This document shows, in pieces, positions 1-8,300 of a DNA stretch of 35,489 nucleotides. This DNA is from Streptomyces sp. F63 (GTDB lineage: Bacteria; Actinomycetota; Actinomycetes; Streptomycetales; Streptomycetaceae): NCBI RefSeq assembly GCF_018070345.1, contig NZ_JAGPXX010000045.1:1-35489 (forward strand). Direction: 5' to 3'. The notes under the pieces were generated by a model, which was not told the origin of the DNA, ran no database searches, and worked only from the letters and a program-made list of their open reading frames with translations. A program made the position numbers and the translations under genes. The stretch's first letter is position 1; the number at the start of each line of letters is the position of its first letter.

Positions 1-82
1 CCGCTTTCCTGACATGCTACGGTCCCCTTTGTCTTTCGACTCCAGGTAAGTCATTCAGCCCAGGAATATTCTCCGAATTCCT

Positions 83-97
83 CCCGGCTCAGCCGGG
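83..97 (-). terminator. Possible terminator of the ATP-binding protein gene
   Basis: A short perfect inverted repeat (CCCGGC-TCA-GCCGGG) lies seven bases past the stop of the minus-strand ATPase gene. There is no T-run, as is common for Streptomyces hairpins. The first 82 bases hold no gene I can support. Confidence 0.35.
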
Positions 98-103
98 AAT
101 ACA

Positions 104-628
104 TCAAGGCGCTTCCATGGCGCACTCGGCCCACACCGTCTTGCCCGGCCCGTCGGGCCTCGGATGCCAGTCCCAGCGGGAGGCGAGCCCGGCCACGAGC
201 AGCAGGCCCCGGCCACCGGTGTCCTCGCCGCCCGGGGCCCGCACGGCGGCCGGGCGCGGCGGCACCCGCTCGGTCCGGGCGTCGGTGACCTCGACCCGGA
301 CGGTCCGCGGGCGCGGGGTGACGTGGAGGCGCAGCCGGAAGTCCCGGCCGGGGACGTGGCCGTGCCGCACGGCGTTGGAGGTCAGTTCGGCCACGATCAG
401 CACGATCGCCTCGTGTTCGGGGGTGCCATACGGAATTCCCCACTCGTCCAGGCGATGCGCGGCCAGTCTGCGGGCGAGGCGGGCTCCCCGAGGGGTGGAG
501 GTGAACTGCATCCGGAAGGTGTGGTCGTGCGGCGCGGGCGCGGTGCCCACGACGGTTGCCGCGTGGGGGTGTTGAACGGGGCGGGGGTGCTGGTGGGTGC
601 CGCCGGGGCTGCGGGGCTTGCTGGTCAT
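104..628 (-). CDS. RsbW-like ATP-binding protein (HATPase_c, anti-sigma-factor type)
   Basis: About 174 residues. The first ~40 residues are Pro/His-rich and disordered-looking. A single GHKL ATPase domain of the RsbW/SpoIIAB type follows, with N-box VAELTSNAVRHG, a degenerate G1 box (VEVTDAR, where the classical box is DxGxG) and G2 box TGGRGL. Such proteins often bind or phosphorylate sigma-factor regulators, and in Streptomyces they commonly sit beside WhiJ/AbaA-type regulators with a DUF397 protein, exactly as here: the divergent neighbours are that pair. The start is taken at the ATG at 628; an in-frame GTG at 637 is possible and both have weak ribosome sites. The degenerate G1 box leaves open whether it hydrolyses ATP. 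Identity of the fold is secure, the partner is not known. Confidence 0.85.
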   Translation of the reverse strand: MTSKPRSPGGTHQHPRPVQHPHAATVVGTAPAPHDHTFRMQFTSTPRGARLARRLAAHRLDEWGIPYGTPEHEAIVLIVAELTSNAVRHGHVPGRDFRLRLHVTPRPRTVRVEVTDARTERVPPRPAAVRAPGGEDTGGRGLLLVAGLASRWDWHPRPDGPGKTVWAECAMEAP

Positions 629-806
629 GACGATCACGGTCCTGCCCGGTGGAGCGCCATGACCAGGGGTGACGCGCCGTCAGTGGCCCGTTGTACGCGC
701 GGTGCCGGTACGGGTACGCGACGAGTGCCGTGACGGCCGCCCGCAGTACGCGTTGAACCGGGGAGGCGGTCCGGCCAACGGGCCACGGACACGAAGGGGG
801 ACGGCG

Positions 807-1685
807 ATGGCGGTCGACGAGGCACCGGTGAATGCCGGGGACGGCTGGGACAACGACGACGGCGCCGGGGCGCGGGCCGCCGACAAGTCCGGCCAGGGGG
901 TGGTCGTCGCCTTCGGGCGGAGCATGAAGATGCTGCGCCTGCGGACCGGCATGGAACGCGCCGAGTTCGGCAAGCAGTTGGGCTACACGGCCTCCAGCGT
1001 CGCGTCCTTCGAGCAGGGCCGGAGGATCCCGCCGCCGCGGACGATCGACCGGGCGGACGAGGTGCTGGACGCGGGCGGGCTGCTGACCGTGTGGAAGGAA
1101 CAGGTCGAGCGCGCGCAGTACCCGGCGTTCTTCCAGGGAATGGCCGCGCTGGAGAAGGAAGCCGTCGAACTGCTCTCGTACAACATGCCTGTGCTCAACG
1201 GGCTTCTCCAGACCGAGGAGTACATGAGGGCGCTGCTGGCCATGAGGCGTCCACCGCTGGACGAGGAGACGATCGAGCAGCGGGTGGCGGCACGATTGGC
1301 CCGGCACAGCATCTTCGATCGCCGCCCCGCCCCGTTCCTGAGCTTCGTGCTCGACGAGTCGCTCCTCCGCCGCCCGTACGGGGGCAGGGCTGTGCTGCGC
1401 GGCCAGTTGGAACACCTGCTGCTGACTGGCCGGAAACGCAACGTGGAGATCCAGGTCATGCCACTCGACCGTGAGGACAACGCGGGCGTGAACGGGCCGT
1501 TCACCGTCGTCACACGCAAGGACGGCAAGCAGTTCGTGTACACGGAGACACGAGGAATCGGCTCTCTGGAAACTGACCCGGAGCAGGGGGTCCTGGCCGC
1601 CGCACTCTATGGGATCATCCGATCACAGGCTCTCAGTCCGCGGGAGTCAACGGAGTTCATCGAAGGGTTGCTGGGATCGCTATGA
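807..1685 (+). CDS. WhiJ/Scr1-family helix-turn-helix regulator (XRE + DUF5753)
   Basis: 292 residues. An XRE-type helix-turn-helix (about residues 35-90, containing ERAEFGKQLGYTASSVASFE) is followed by a DUF5753 ligand/partner domain (about 105-285, with the typical VLNGLLQTEEY and PFTVV blocks). This is the Streptomyces family that includes WhiJ and is annotated as Scr1 antitoxin-like regulators; it works with a small DUF397 protein in developmental control. The ATG at 807 is chosen because AAGGGGG lies seven bases upstream; an in-frame start at 669 would add 46 residues that look non-coding. The stop overlaps the next start by four bases (ATGA), so the DUF397 partner is translationally coupled. 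The ATPase gene diverges from it across a 178-bp spacer that must hold both promoters. Confidence 0.9.
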   Translation: MAVDEAPVNAGDGWDNDDGAGARAADKSGQGVVVAFGRSMKMLRLRTGMERAEFGKQLGYTASSVASFEQGRRIPPPRTIDRADEVLDAGGLLTVWKEQVERAQYPAFFQGMAALEKEAVELLSYNMPVLNGLLQTEEYMRALLAMRRPPLDEETIEQRVAARLARHSIFDRRPAPFLSFVLDESLLRRPYGGRAVLRGQLEHLLLTGRKRNVEIQVMPLDREDNAGVNGPFTVVTRKDGKQFVYTETRGIGSLETDPEQGVLAAALYGIIRSQALSPRESTEFIEGLLGSL

Positions 1686-1897
1686 CCAACGCCGAGTCCT
1701 CGACCGTCGCCTCCGGCCCCGCCTGGTTCAAGAGCAGCTACAGCGGAACCGAGGGCGGCGAATGCGTTGAGGTCGCCGCCGGCACAAAGGCTGTGCACGT
1801 CCGGGACTCCAAGGACGTGTCCGGACCGGTTATCCGCGTATCCCGGGAAGCGTGGGCGGGCTTCATCGGGATGACCTCGTCGCAGCGAGGCGCCTGA
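1682..1897 (+). CDS. DUF397 protein, partner of the upstream WhiJ-like regulator
   Basis: 71 residues covering one DUF397 domain with its usual blocks: WFKSSYSG near the start, GGECVEVA in the middle and VRDSKD ... PVIRVS towards the end. DUF397 proteins are small partners of WhiJ/Scr1 regulators and are thought to modulate their DNA binding. The start codon overlaps the regulator stop by four bases, so the two are made from one transcript, which ends at the hairpin 19 bases downstream. Confidence 0.9.
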   Translation: MTNAESSTVASGPAWFKSSYSGTEGGECVEVAAGTKAVHVRDSKDVSGPVIRVSREAWAGFIGMTSSQRGA

Positions 1898-1915
1898 CGA
1901 TCGCACCGCGTACAC

Positions 1916-1952
1916 GAGAGCCCTGCCGTCCCCTTGCGGACCGGCGGGGCTC
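1916..1952 (+). terminator. Terminator after the WhiJ/DUF397 operon
   Basis: Inverted repeat GAGAGCCCTGCCG-TCC / GGACCGGCGGGGCTCTT with one G-U pair and one bulged base, followed by ACTGTT. It starts 19 bases past the DUF397 stop. Confidence 0.7.
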
Positions 1953-2077
1953 TTACTGTTCGAGGACCTGCACTGTCTGCCCCTGCCCCTCCCCGCGGAA
2001 ACAGGAGGTGAGGTACGGGGTGCGGCGGGTACCCGGAGGCTTGGCACGACGTACGCGAGACCCCCGGGAGGCATCCC

Positions 2078-2272
2078 ATGGGCAAGTTGGGCGACATGGC
2101 GAAGAAGGCCAAGGAGGCGGCGAAGAGCCACCCCGACCAGGCCGGCAAGGGCGTCGAGAGGGCCGAGCGCATGGTCGACGAGCGGACGGGCGACAAGTAC
2201 GACGCCCAGACCGACAAGGCCGCCGACGCGGCCCGCCGCTCCTACGGAGGCGACGAGCCGAAGGAGCGGTAG
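2078..2272 (+). CDS. Small Rv0909/MT0933-type antitoxin-like protein
   Basis: 64 residues, strongly charged and helical, rich in Lys, Asp and Ala (KKAKEAAKSHPDQAGKG, then DKYDAQTDKAAD). This matches the MT0933/Rv0909 antitoxin-like family, whose mycobacterial member is paired with a toxin. No toxin gene is adjacent here, and Streptomyces often carries this family alone, so a working toxin-antitoxin pair is not shown. GGGAGG lies six bases before the ATG. A strong hairpin follows 18 bases after the stop, so the gene is probably monocistronic. Confidence 0.8.
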   Translation: MGKLGDMAKKAKEAAKSHPDQAGKGVERAERMVDERTGDKYDAQTDKAADAARRSYGGDEPKER

Positions 2273-2290
2273 CCCCGGCGTCACAGCCCC

Positions 2291-2320
2291 GGTCCCCCGG
2301 TGTCCGCACGCCGGGGGGCC
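2291..2320 (+). terminator. Strong hairpin terminator after the antitoxin-like gene
   Basis: Thirteen-pair stem (GGTCCCCCGGTGT / ACGCCGGGGGGCC, two G-U pairs) with the four-base loop CCGC, followed by GTCCTT. Confidence 0.75.
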
Positions 2321-2483
2321 GTCCTTGTGGTGGTGGGCGACCTCGGCGACGGCCGCGGTGTGGGCGTCGAGCAGGGCATGGTCGGCCATCGACCGGTCCG
2401 GTTCCATCGTCAGCTGCTGCGACTTCGCCTGCTCGGCGCACTCACCGGTGTCTGCCCGCCTCCACTGAGCGTTGAGGACCACT
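2321..2483 (-). pseudogene. Possible coding remnant, antisense to the gap
   Basis: Read on the minus strand from a GTG at 2483, about 54 codons have G/C-rich third positions and an ordinary amino-acid mix (TGECAEQAKSQQL, then ADHALLDAHTAAVAEVA). The frame then runs without a stop into the hairpin and the antisense of the antitoxin-like gene. That is what the beginning or middle of a gene cut off by rearrangement would look like. I do not recognise the family, and chance coding potential in GC-rich DNA is a real alternative. Confidence 0.2.
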
Positions 2484-2549
2484 GAATCGGCGCAGGACAC
2501 GCTTCCGCGATCCAGTATTGTCTGTCGACAGCTTCTGGAAGGGCATGCC

Positions 2550-2972
2550 GTGCGGCACAGTGGTGGTGGCACACGGGCGGTCACGCGAGTTCTGACCGCT
2601 GTCGTTGTCGTTGTCGTGGTGAGCAGTTGCTCGTCAGACGATCCGGCGCGGGCCGAGAAGTGGCAACAGGAGTACTGCACGAAGCTGGGGGCCTGGCAGG
2701 ACGCCAAGCGCGCTGCGGCGACCAGCGGGGCAGACGTGAGTGCCGGTGACGAACGGGACGACCCGTCGTCCGAGTCGGACGACGTCGGATCAGCAGGCCA
2801 GGCCGCCATCACTGCCTCGGAACGGCTTGTCCGGGGTGACACCGCACACCGTGGTGGCACGATCCTCGACGACACTTCCAGTGCGGTCGCCGGCGACATC
2901 GACGGTGAGCGTCGTGCCGTGTCCTACTGCGACAGCGCAGGCTTCGAGACTCTGGTCGATTCCGCCGGCTAG
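2550..2972 (+). CDS. Small secreted lipoprotein of unknown function
   Basis: 140 residues. The N-terminus has a short basic region, a run of seven valines (TAVVVVVVV) and a lipobox ending VVSSC, so it should be exported and lipid-anchored at the cell surface. The mature part is acidic, with Cys in QEYCTKL and SYCDSAG that could form a disulfide. The GTG at 2550 is chosen because GGAAGGG lies seven bases upstream and it puts the hydrophobic stretch at the N-terminus; the frame stays open to 2472. No family was recognised. Confidence 0.6.
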   Translation: MRHSGGGTRAVTRVLTAVVVVVVVSSCSSDDPARAEKWQQEYCTKLGAWQDAKRAAATSGADVSAGDERDDPSSESDDVGSAGQAAITASERLVRGDTAHRGGTILDDTSSAVAGDIDGERRAVSYCDSAGFETLVDSAG

Positions 2973-3200
2973 GCGCGCACGGCACGGCCGTGCCGCCCCG
3001 TCCGCGATCCGGCGATCCGGCGATCCGGCGATCCGGCGATCCGGCGATCCGCAGCGGCGCCCGGCTCCGCCCACGCCGGACCGAAGCCCCACGGATCGGG
3101 ACACCGTGCGGCCCGGACGGTGACCCGTGCACGGGTGCGGCGATGAGTTTCCGTGGCCCGGGGAGTCACACCACCGTCGTCGACAGCACAGGAGAGACAC
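2973..3200. other. Intergenic region with a palindrome and an 8-bp tandem repeat
   Basis: The gap between the lipoprotein and the RibD-like gene holds a perfect 16-bp palindrome (CGGCACGGCCGTGCCG, 2980-2995), possibly a weak terminator, and then the tandem repeat listed separately. No gene is supported here. Confidence 0.6.
3006..3052. repeat. Tandem repeat, five copies of GATCCGGC plus a partial copy
   Basis: The 8-bp unit GATCCGGC is repeated head to tail from 3006 to 3045 and ends in a partial sixth copy. The unit length is not a multiple of three and no gene crosses it. It is a likely site of length variation between strains. Confidence 0.9.
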
Positions 3201-3845
3201 ATGACCCAGTTGCTGAGAGTCCAGAACTTCACCGTCTCCAGTGACGGAATCGGTGCCGGTGAGGACCAGAGCCTTGAGAGGCCGTTCGGCCATGTCGATC
3301 CCGGGCGGATGTTCGCCTGGGCCGGTGCCACGGCGAGCTGGCCCGGGCGCAGCGATCCCGGGGGCAGCCGGGGTCTCGACGACTACTTCACCCGGGACTT
3401 CGCCCACAACATCGGCGCCGAGATCATGGGCCGCAACAAGTTCGGGCCCCAGCGCGGTCCCTGGCGGGACCACGAGTGGCGCGGCTGGTGGGGGGACGAA
3501 CCGCCGTTCCACACCCCGGTGTTCGTCATGACGCACCACGAGCGTCCGTCGTTCACGCTCTCCGACACCACGTTCCACTTCGTGGAGGGTGATCCGGCCA
3601 CGGTGCTGGCGCAGGCCCGCGAGGCGGCGCGGGGCAAGGACGTCCGGCTCGGCGGCGGGGTCACGACCATCCGGGAGTTCCTGGACGCCGATCTCGTCGA
3701 CACCCTGCACGTGGCGGTCTCGCCGGTGGAACTCGGGTCGGGCCTGCGGCTCTGGGAGTCGCCCGACGAACTGCTCGACCGCTTCCACCTGGAGGTCGTG
3801 CCCAGCCCGAGCGGCGTGACGCATCACCTCTTCTGGAGGAAGTGA
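3201..3845 (+). CDS. Dihydrofolate reductase-family protein (RibD C-terminal domain)
   Basis: 214 residues, matching the RibD_C/DHFR-like fold common in actinobacteria. Visible marks are the N-terminal VQNFTVSSDGIGAG strand region, the EIMGRNKFGP motif near the middle, PVFVMTHHERP, and the nucleotide-binding-type segment DVRLGGGVTTIREFL followed by DLVDTLHVAVSPVELGSG. These proteins reduce a folded substrate with NAD(P)H, but the substrate of this subgroup is not known. GGAGA sits five bases before the ATG. The gene is monocistronic and converges on jetD across a shared hairpin. Confidence 0.88.
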   Translation: MTQLLRVQNFTVSSDGIGAGEDQSLERPFGHVDPGRMFAWAGATASWPGRSDPGGSRGLDDYFTRDFAHNIGAEIMGRNKFGPQRGPWRDHEWRGWWGDEPPFHTPVFVMTHHERPSFTLSDTTFHFVEGDPATVLAQAREAARGKDVRLGGGVTTIREFLDADLVDTLHVAVSPVELGSGLRLWESPDELLDRFHLEVVPSPSGVTHHLFWRK

Positions 3846-3887
3846 CGGGGTTCCCGCGCCGGCCCGGGACGGCGTTCGGCGGAGGGG

Positions 3888-3914
3888 GAGAGCCGCGACC
3901 GGGTCCCGGCTCTC
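3888..3914. terminator. Bidirectional terminator between the RibD-like gene and jetD
   Basis: Perfect 8-bp stem GAGAGCCG / CGGCTCTC with an 11-base loop, placed between two convergent stop codons. It could serve both strands. Confidence 0.6.
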
Positions 3915-3969
3915 GCACGAACCGCACTTGAGCGGCCGCGGAAGTCCCGCGCGCCCAGCCGGGGCGTGG

Positions 3970-5322
3970 TCACGGACGCGAGGGCGTGGGGCAGGCGGCG
4001 GACTCCAGATCCGACAGGAGTTCACCGAGCACCGCCTCCTCCTCGATGCGGAGGCCGTGTTCGGTGAGAGCGGCGGCCAGGGCCGGGTCCCAGGGGGTGT
4101 CGGCGGGTGAGCCCGTCAGGTGCGGGGCGCCGGTGGTCCGGGCCGCCGCGGTGCGGTAGTCGGCGGCGGTGTAGCGCCACGGCCGCCAGGGGACGCTGCG
4201 GCGCAGGGCGGTGGCGATGCGGACCCCGCCCCAGTCGAAGTCGCCGTGGTAGCGGATCTCCGCTCCCTGCGCGGACAGGGTGCGGAGCAGGGTGAGTGCC
4301 GCCGCCGACGGCTGTCCCTGGAGGCACACCAGGGGCGGGCAGGACGGGCCGAGGGTGTCGGCGGCGGCGGACAGGACGGCCGGGTTCTCGCAGACGTGGA
4401 CGGTGCCGGTGGCCGTGGGGGCTGGGGCGGGGACGGAGGCGAGGCGGCTGAGGTGGCGGAGGGTCAGCACCGTCGGTTCGCCGGCGTCGGCCATCCAGTC
4501 GAGGGCCGGGGTGCCCCGCAGGTTGAGGGCGAGGACGGTCGACGACAGGTCGTCCTTGAGCAGGCCCGCGGACGCCCATGCCTCCCGCCGCCACTCGGTG
4601 CCCGAGCCGTCGGGGAAGCCCGTGAGGGCGCGGAGGCCGGACAGCACGAGCGCGGCGAGCGGCGTCCCCTCGTCCAGGGCGTGCGCGCCGGAGAGGTGCC
4701 GGGCCGCGAACGCCGCACGGGACACCGGGGGCGACACGGGCAGCGCGCGCAGCGCCCGCACGGCGTCGGCCACCAGGGGTCCGGCTGCCTCCGGGGTGCG
4801 CGCGAGGCGCCGTATCAGGCCGTCCCGGCGGACGCGTTCGGCCCAGCCGGCCAGCCGCTCGCCCTCGTGATCCGTGGGGGCGGCGAGGGCGGTGAGCGGG
4901 CCGTACGCCTCCGTCCAGGCCCGCTCCTCCCGGCTCCGCGCCTCCGCGTGCGGGGTGACGGGGCCGGTGAGCGCGATGACGGCGGCCGCCAGTCCGCCGG
5001 GGCTGACGCCGGAGCGGCGCAGGACCGCGTCCACGGTGTCGAGGCGGACGGTCAGGGAGCCGCCGGCCCGCGGTGCCCGCCCCAACAGGCTTTCCGCAGC
5101 GTGCCGTTGGGACGCATCGGGACGGGCGAGCGTGACGGCGCCCGTGAGCGGCCGGCCACGTGCCATCCGCTGCCGGGCACGGTCCACGAGCCAGGCGAGA
5201 CCGGGATCGCCGAGCAGCCGGCCCAGGCGTTCGGCGTCGACCGGTCCGGCGTCGACCTGGGCGACATCGGCTGCCGGTTCGGCTTCGGCCCGTTCGGTGT
5301 CAGGTGATGCCGTCGGGTTCAC
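3970..5322 (-). CDS. jetD: Wadjet nuclease subunit JetD (TIGR02679-type, DUF3323 + DUF2399 TOPRIM)
   Basis: 450 residues. The N-terminal ~250 residues match the DUF3323-type helical region. The C-terminal part is a DUF2399 TOPRIM domain related to topoisomerase VI subunit A, with its acidic residues visible: Glu312 in VHVCENP and Asp361/Asp363 in the GDFDWGG motif. In Wadjet, JetD is the DNA-cleaving subunit: a JetABC complex extrudes loops on closed circular DNA and JetD then cuts it, removing plasmids. The GTG at 5322 is chosen because it overlaps the jetC stop as GTGA; a GTG at 5328 is also in frame. It is the last gene of the operon. The catalytic residues look intact, so activity is expected. 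Confidence 0.92.
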   Translation of the reverse strand: MNPTASPDTERAEAEPAADVAQVDAGPVDAERLGRLLGDPGLAWLVDRARQRMARGRPLTGAVTLARPDASQRHAAESLLGRAPRAGGSLTVRLDTVDAVLRRSGVSPGGLAAAVIALTGPVTPHAEARSREERAWTEAYGPLTALAAPTDHEGERLAGWAERVRRDGLIRRLARTPEAAGPLVADAVRALRALPVSPPVSRAAFAARHLSGAHALDEGTPLAALVLSGLRALTGFPDGSGTEWRREAWASAGLLKDDLSSTVLALNLRGTPALDWMADAGEPTVLTLRHLSRLASVPAPAPTATGTVHVCENPAVLSAAADTLGPSCPPLVCLQGQPSAAALTLLRTLSAQGAEIRYHGDFDWGGVRIATALRRSVPWRPWRYTAADYRTAAARTTGAPHLTGSPADTPWDPALAAALTEHGLRIEEEAVLGELLSDLESAACPTPSRP

Positions 5323-8300
5323 GTCCACAGCGAATCCTGCGCGCTGTTGTCGCCGGGGGTGCCCGTACCGGCGGGGGTGCCCGTACCGGCTGGGTCAGTG
5401 CTCCCGGCGGCGCCGGTCCGCTGCGGCTCACCCGCCGCGTCGCCGGCCGCCCCGTCACTCGCCGCAACCACCGCGCCCACCGCACCCACCGCTCCGGCCG
5501 CACCCACCGCTCCGGCCGCTCCGGCCGCTCCGGCCGCCTGGCCGGGGACGCCTGTCGGCGCGGTGCCCGTCTGCGCGGTGCCCGTCTGCGCACCGGTCGG
5601 TTCGCCGGGGTCCGGACCGCGGCGCCGTTCGCGGCCGTCCCACTCCCACCGGGTCACCAGCACCGCGTCGATGCCGTCGACGCGGGCGAGCTGCGCGATG
5701 GCGATGCCGGGGACCTGGGGGTAGCAGGCCCACTCGCGTTCGCTGGTCATGACGACGTCGAGGTCGAAGGCGCGCAGCAGGCCGAGGCACTTGGCGCGGG
5801 AGTCGTCGTCCACGCCGGCGAACGCCTCGTCCAGGGTGACCAGGCGCGGGGCGTGGGCGCCGCCCGCGCTCGCGTAGTGGGAGGACGCCGCGGCGAAGAG
5901 GGGGACGGACGCCGCCAGGACCCGTTCGCCGCCCGAGGCGGGACCGGTGGCCGGCACCCACTTGCCGTGCTGGTGGCGTTCGACGCCGAACTCGTGCCAG
6001 GAGCGGTAGTCGAGGGCCGCGGTGAGGTCCTCCAGCCAGCTCCCCGTGCTGTCGTCGGCCTGCCGGCGGGCGATCTGCTCCTGCAGGAACGCGCCGACCG
6101 CCTCCCGGTCCTCCGGTGACCAGGCGTCGGCGGACTGGCGCAGCCGTTCCCGCGCCTGGGCCAGTCCCTGCGGGGCGCGGCGGGAGGCGCGCCACACCAG
6201 CCGCAGCTTCATGCCCGTCGAGGTGGGGCGCTCCTCCAGCTCCCGGTTCATGGCGGCCACATGGCGCTCGGCGGCGCCGATGAGTTCCTGGAGGGTGCCG
6301 GCGACCTCCGTGATCAGGTGGGTCTGGAGGATCTCGCGTTCGCGCGCGGAGAGGATGCGGGTCAGCTCGGCCACCTCGGCGGCGAGGGCGTCGGCGAGTT
6401 CGGGGACGGCGCGTTCCCGGCCCTGGTAGACGATGTCGACCCGCATGCCGTCCTCGCCGGGACGGGCGAGGGCGGAGTGGCCGTGCCGGGAGAGGGCGTC
6501 CTGCAGCCTGCCGAACTCCTCGCTGAGGCGCTTCTGCACGCGTTCCCAGGCGGCGTCCGAGTCGTCGGTGTCGGAGAGCTGGGACTCGATGGCGCGGGCA
6601 AGGGTGACGGCCGGGGTCGCCGCCCACGTCCCGCCGCCCGCGGCCTCGTCCGGGACGGGGAGGCCGGGGAGGGCAACGGCGAGCAGCCCGGTCGCGGTGA
6701 ACCGCTGGAGCGCCGCGATGGCGCGCTCCCGGGCTGCGGTCGCCTCGGTGACGTCCTTGGTGAGCTGGTCGATGCGGCCCTCGGCGTGGCCGACCCGCTC
6801 GCCGGCGGCGGCGAAGTCGTCGCGGGCGCGCCGCCGTTCGGCCTCGCAGGCGCGGGCGGCCGCCGCGGTCTCCTCCAGCCGCCGCTGGAGTTCGGCGACG
6901 GCCGCTCCAACGGTGGAGCGGAGGGTGGTGAGGTGCTGTTCCGCCGCGGCGGCGAGCCGTGCCGCCTCGGCCGCGCGGCGGGTGAGTTCGTCGGCGCGGA
7001 GCCCGGCCCGTTCGGTCTCGGCCTGTTCGGCGGTGACGGCCTGCCCGGCGTCGGCGTGTTCGCGCAGGGCGGGCCAGAGTGCGGCGAGATGCGCGGTGTG
7101 GCCGGCGAGTGCCTGCCGTACGGAGGCCAGGCCGGCCCGGTCGGCGGGGAGCTTCAGGGCGGCCGCGGTGTCGGTGAGTTCGGCCGCCGCGCGGTGGGCC
7201 TCCGCCACGGTCCGGGCCAGGTCGGCGGCCCGCTCCTGCTGCCGGATGCGGGCCCGGTGGGCGGCGTCGGCGGCGGCGGTGACGCGGGCGTGGGCCTGGC
7301 GGAGGGCGTCGTCGCCCGGTACGGCGGCGAGTTCCGCGTCGAGCGTCCTGCGGCGTTCGGTCACGGCGCGGAGTTCGCCGGCGAGTTGCTCCCGTTCCGC
7401 CTCCAGTGCGGCCAGTTCGGTGCGGAGTTCGCCGATGCGGGCGCGGCGCGCCTGTTCCCGGGCGCCTTCTCCGACGTACTGGGCGCTGTCCTTGGTCCAG
7501 CTTCCGGTCAGCGCGCCGACGCGGAAGCGGCCGTCCGCGGAGACCCAGGTGGTGTGGCTCCCGCCGTCCTCGGGGAGGGGTTGGCCGGGGCTGCCGCCGG
7601 GCTGTGCGGGCGGACCGTTCAGCCCATGCTGTTCCTGCTGTTCCTGCTGTTCCTGCTGTTCCTGCTGTGCCGCCTGCTGTCCGGGCTCGGCGGGCTGTCC
7701 GTACTTGCCGGTCAGGCCGATCGAGGCGAGCAGCCGTGCGACCGTCTCCTCTCCCACGGCGGCCGCGCGCACGTCCGCCGGGTTGACCGCCGGGCGCAGC
7801 GCGCGGTCCAGGCCGCTGCCCGGCGGTGTGCGGGGACGGTCGTTCAGGGGGGTGAGCAGCACGTCGTGGCCGTCCGCCGCCGCGACCGCGGAGCCGTCCG
7901 GCCGGACCCAGGCGTCGAGGAGACCCGATGCCTCCAGCGCGGCTTCGAGTCCGGCGCGTTCGGTCCCGGTGAGGTGCGGGCGGAAGTCGACGAGCCGCCA
8001 CAGCGGGGCGCCGAGGCCCTGTTCCCGGATGCCGGGGGTGCGGGTGTACGGGGCGGACGGGCCGCGCTGCCCGCCCGTTTCGAGCGCGGTCAGCTCCTCC
8101 GCCGCCTGCCGTTGCCGTTCCGCCCGCGCCGACTCGCGGTGGGTCAGGGCGGCCGCGCGGTCGGCCAGGCCGGCGGCGGTGGCGCGGTGGGCCCCGGCCG
8201 CCGCGGTGCGGGCCGGGTTGGGGCCGTCGAGTGTGCCCACCCAGTCCTGGACCGCGTCGAGGACACCGGGCAGCCCGGGGACGCTCAACTCCCGGCAGCC

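Noticed and set aside
51..1415. 454-codon minus-strand frame opposite the WhiJ-like regulator
   Set aside because: It has no domain and spans two well-supported genes on other frames; composition is that of antisense GC-rich DNA.
2078..2272. A full toxin-antitoxin pair at the Rv0909-like gene
   Set aside because: No neighbouring gene resembles a toxin; the next genes are a lipoprotein on one side and a WhiJ/DUF397 pair with its own terminator on the other.
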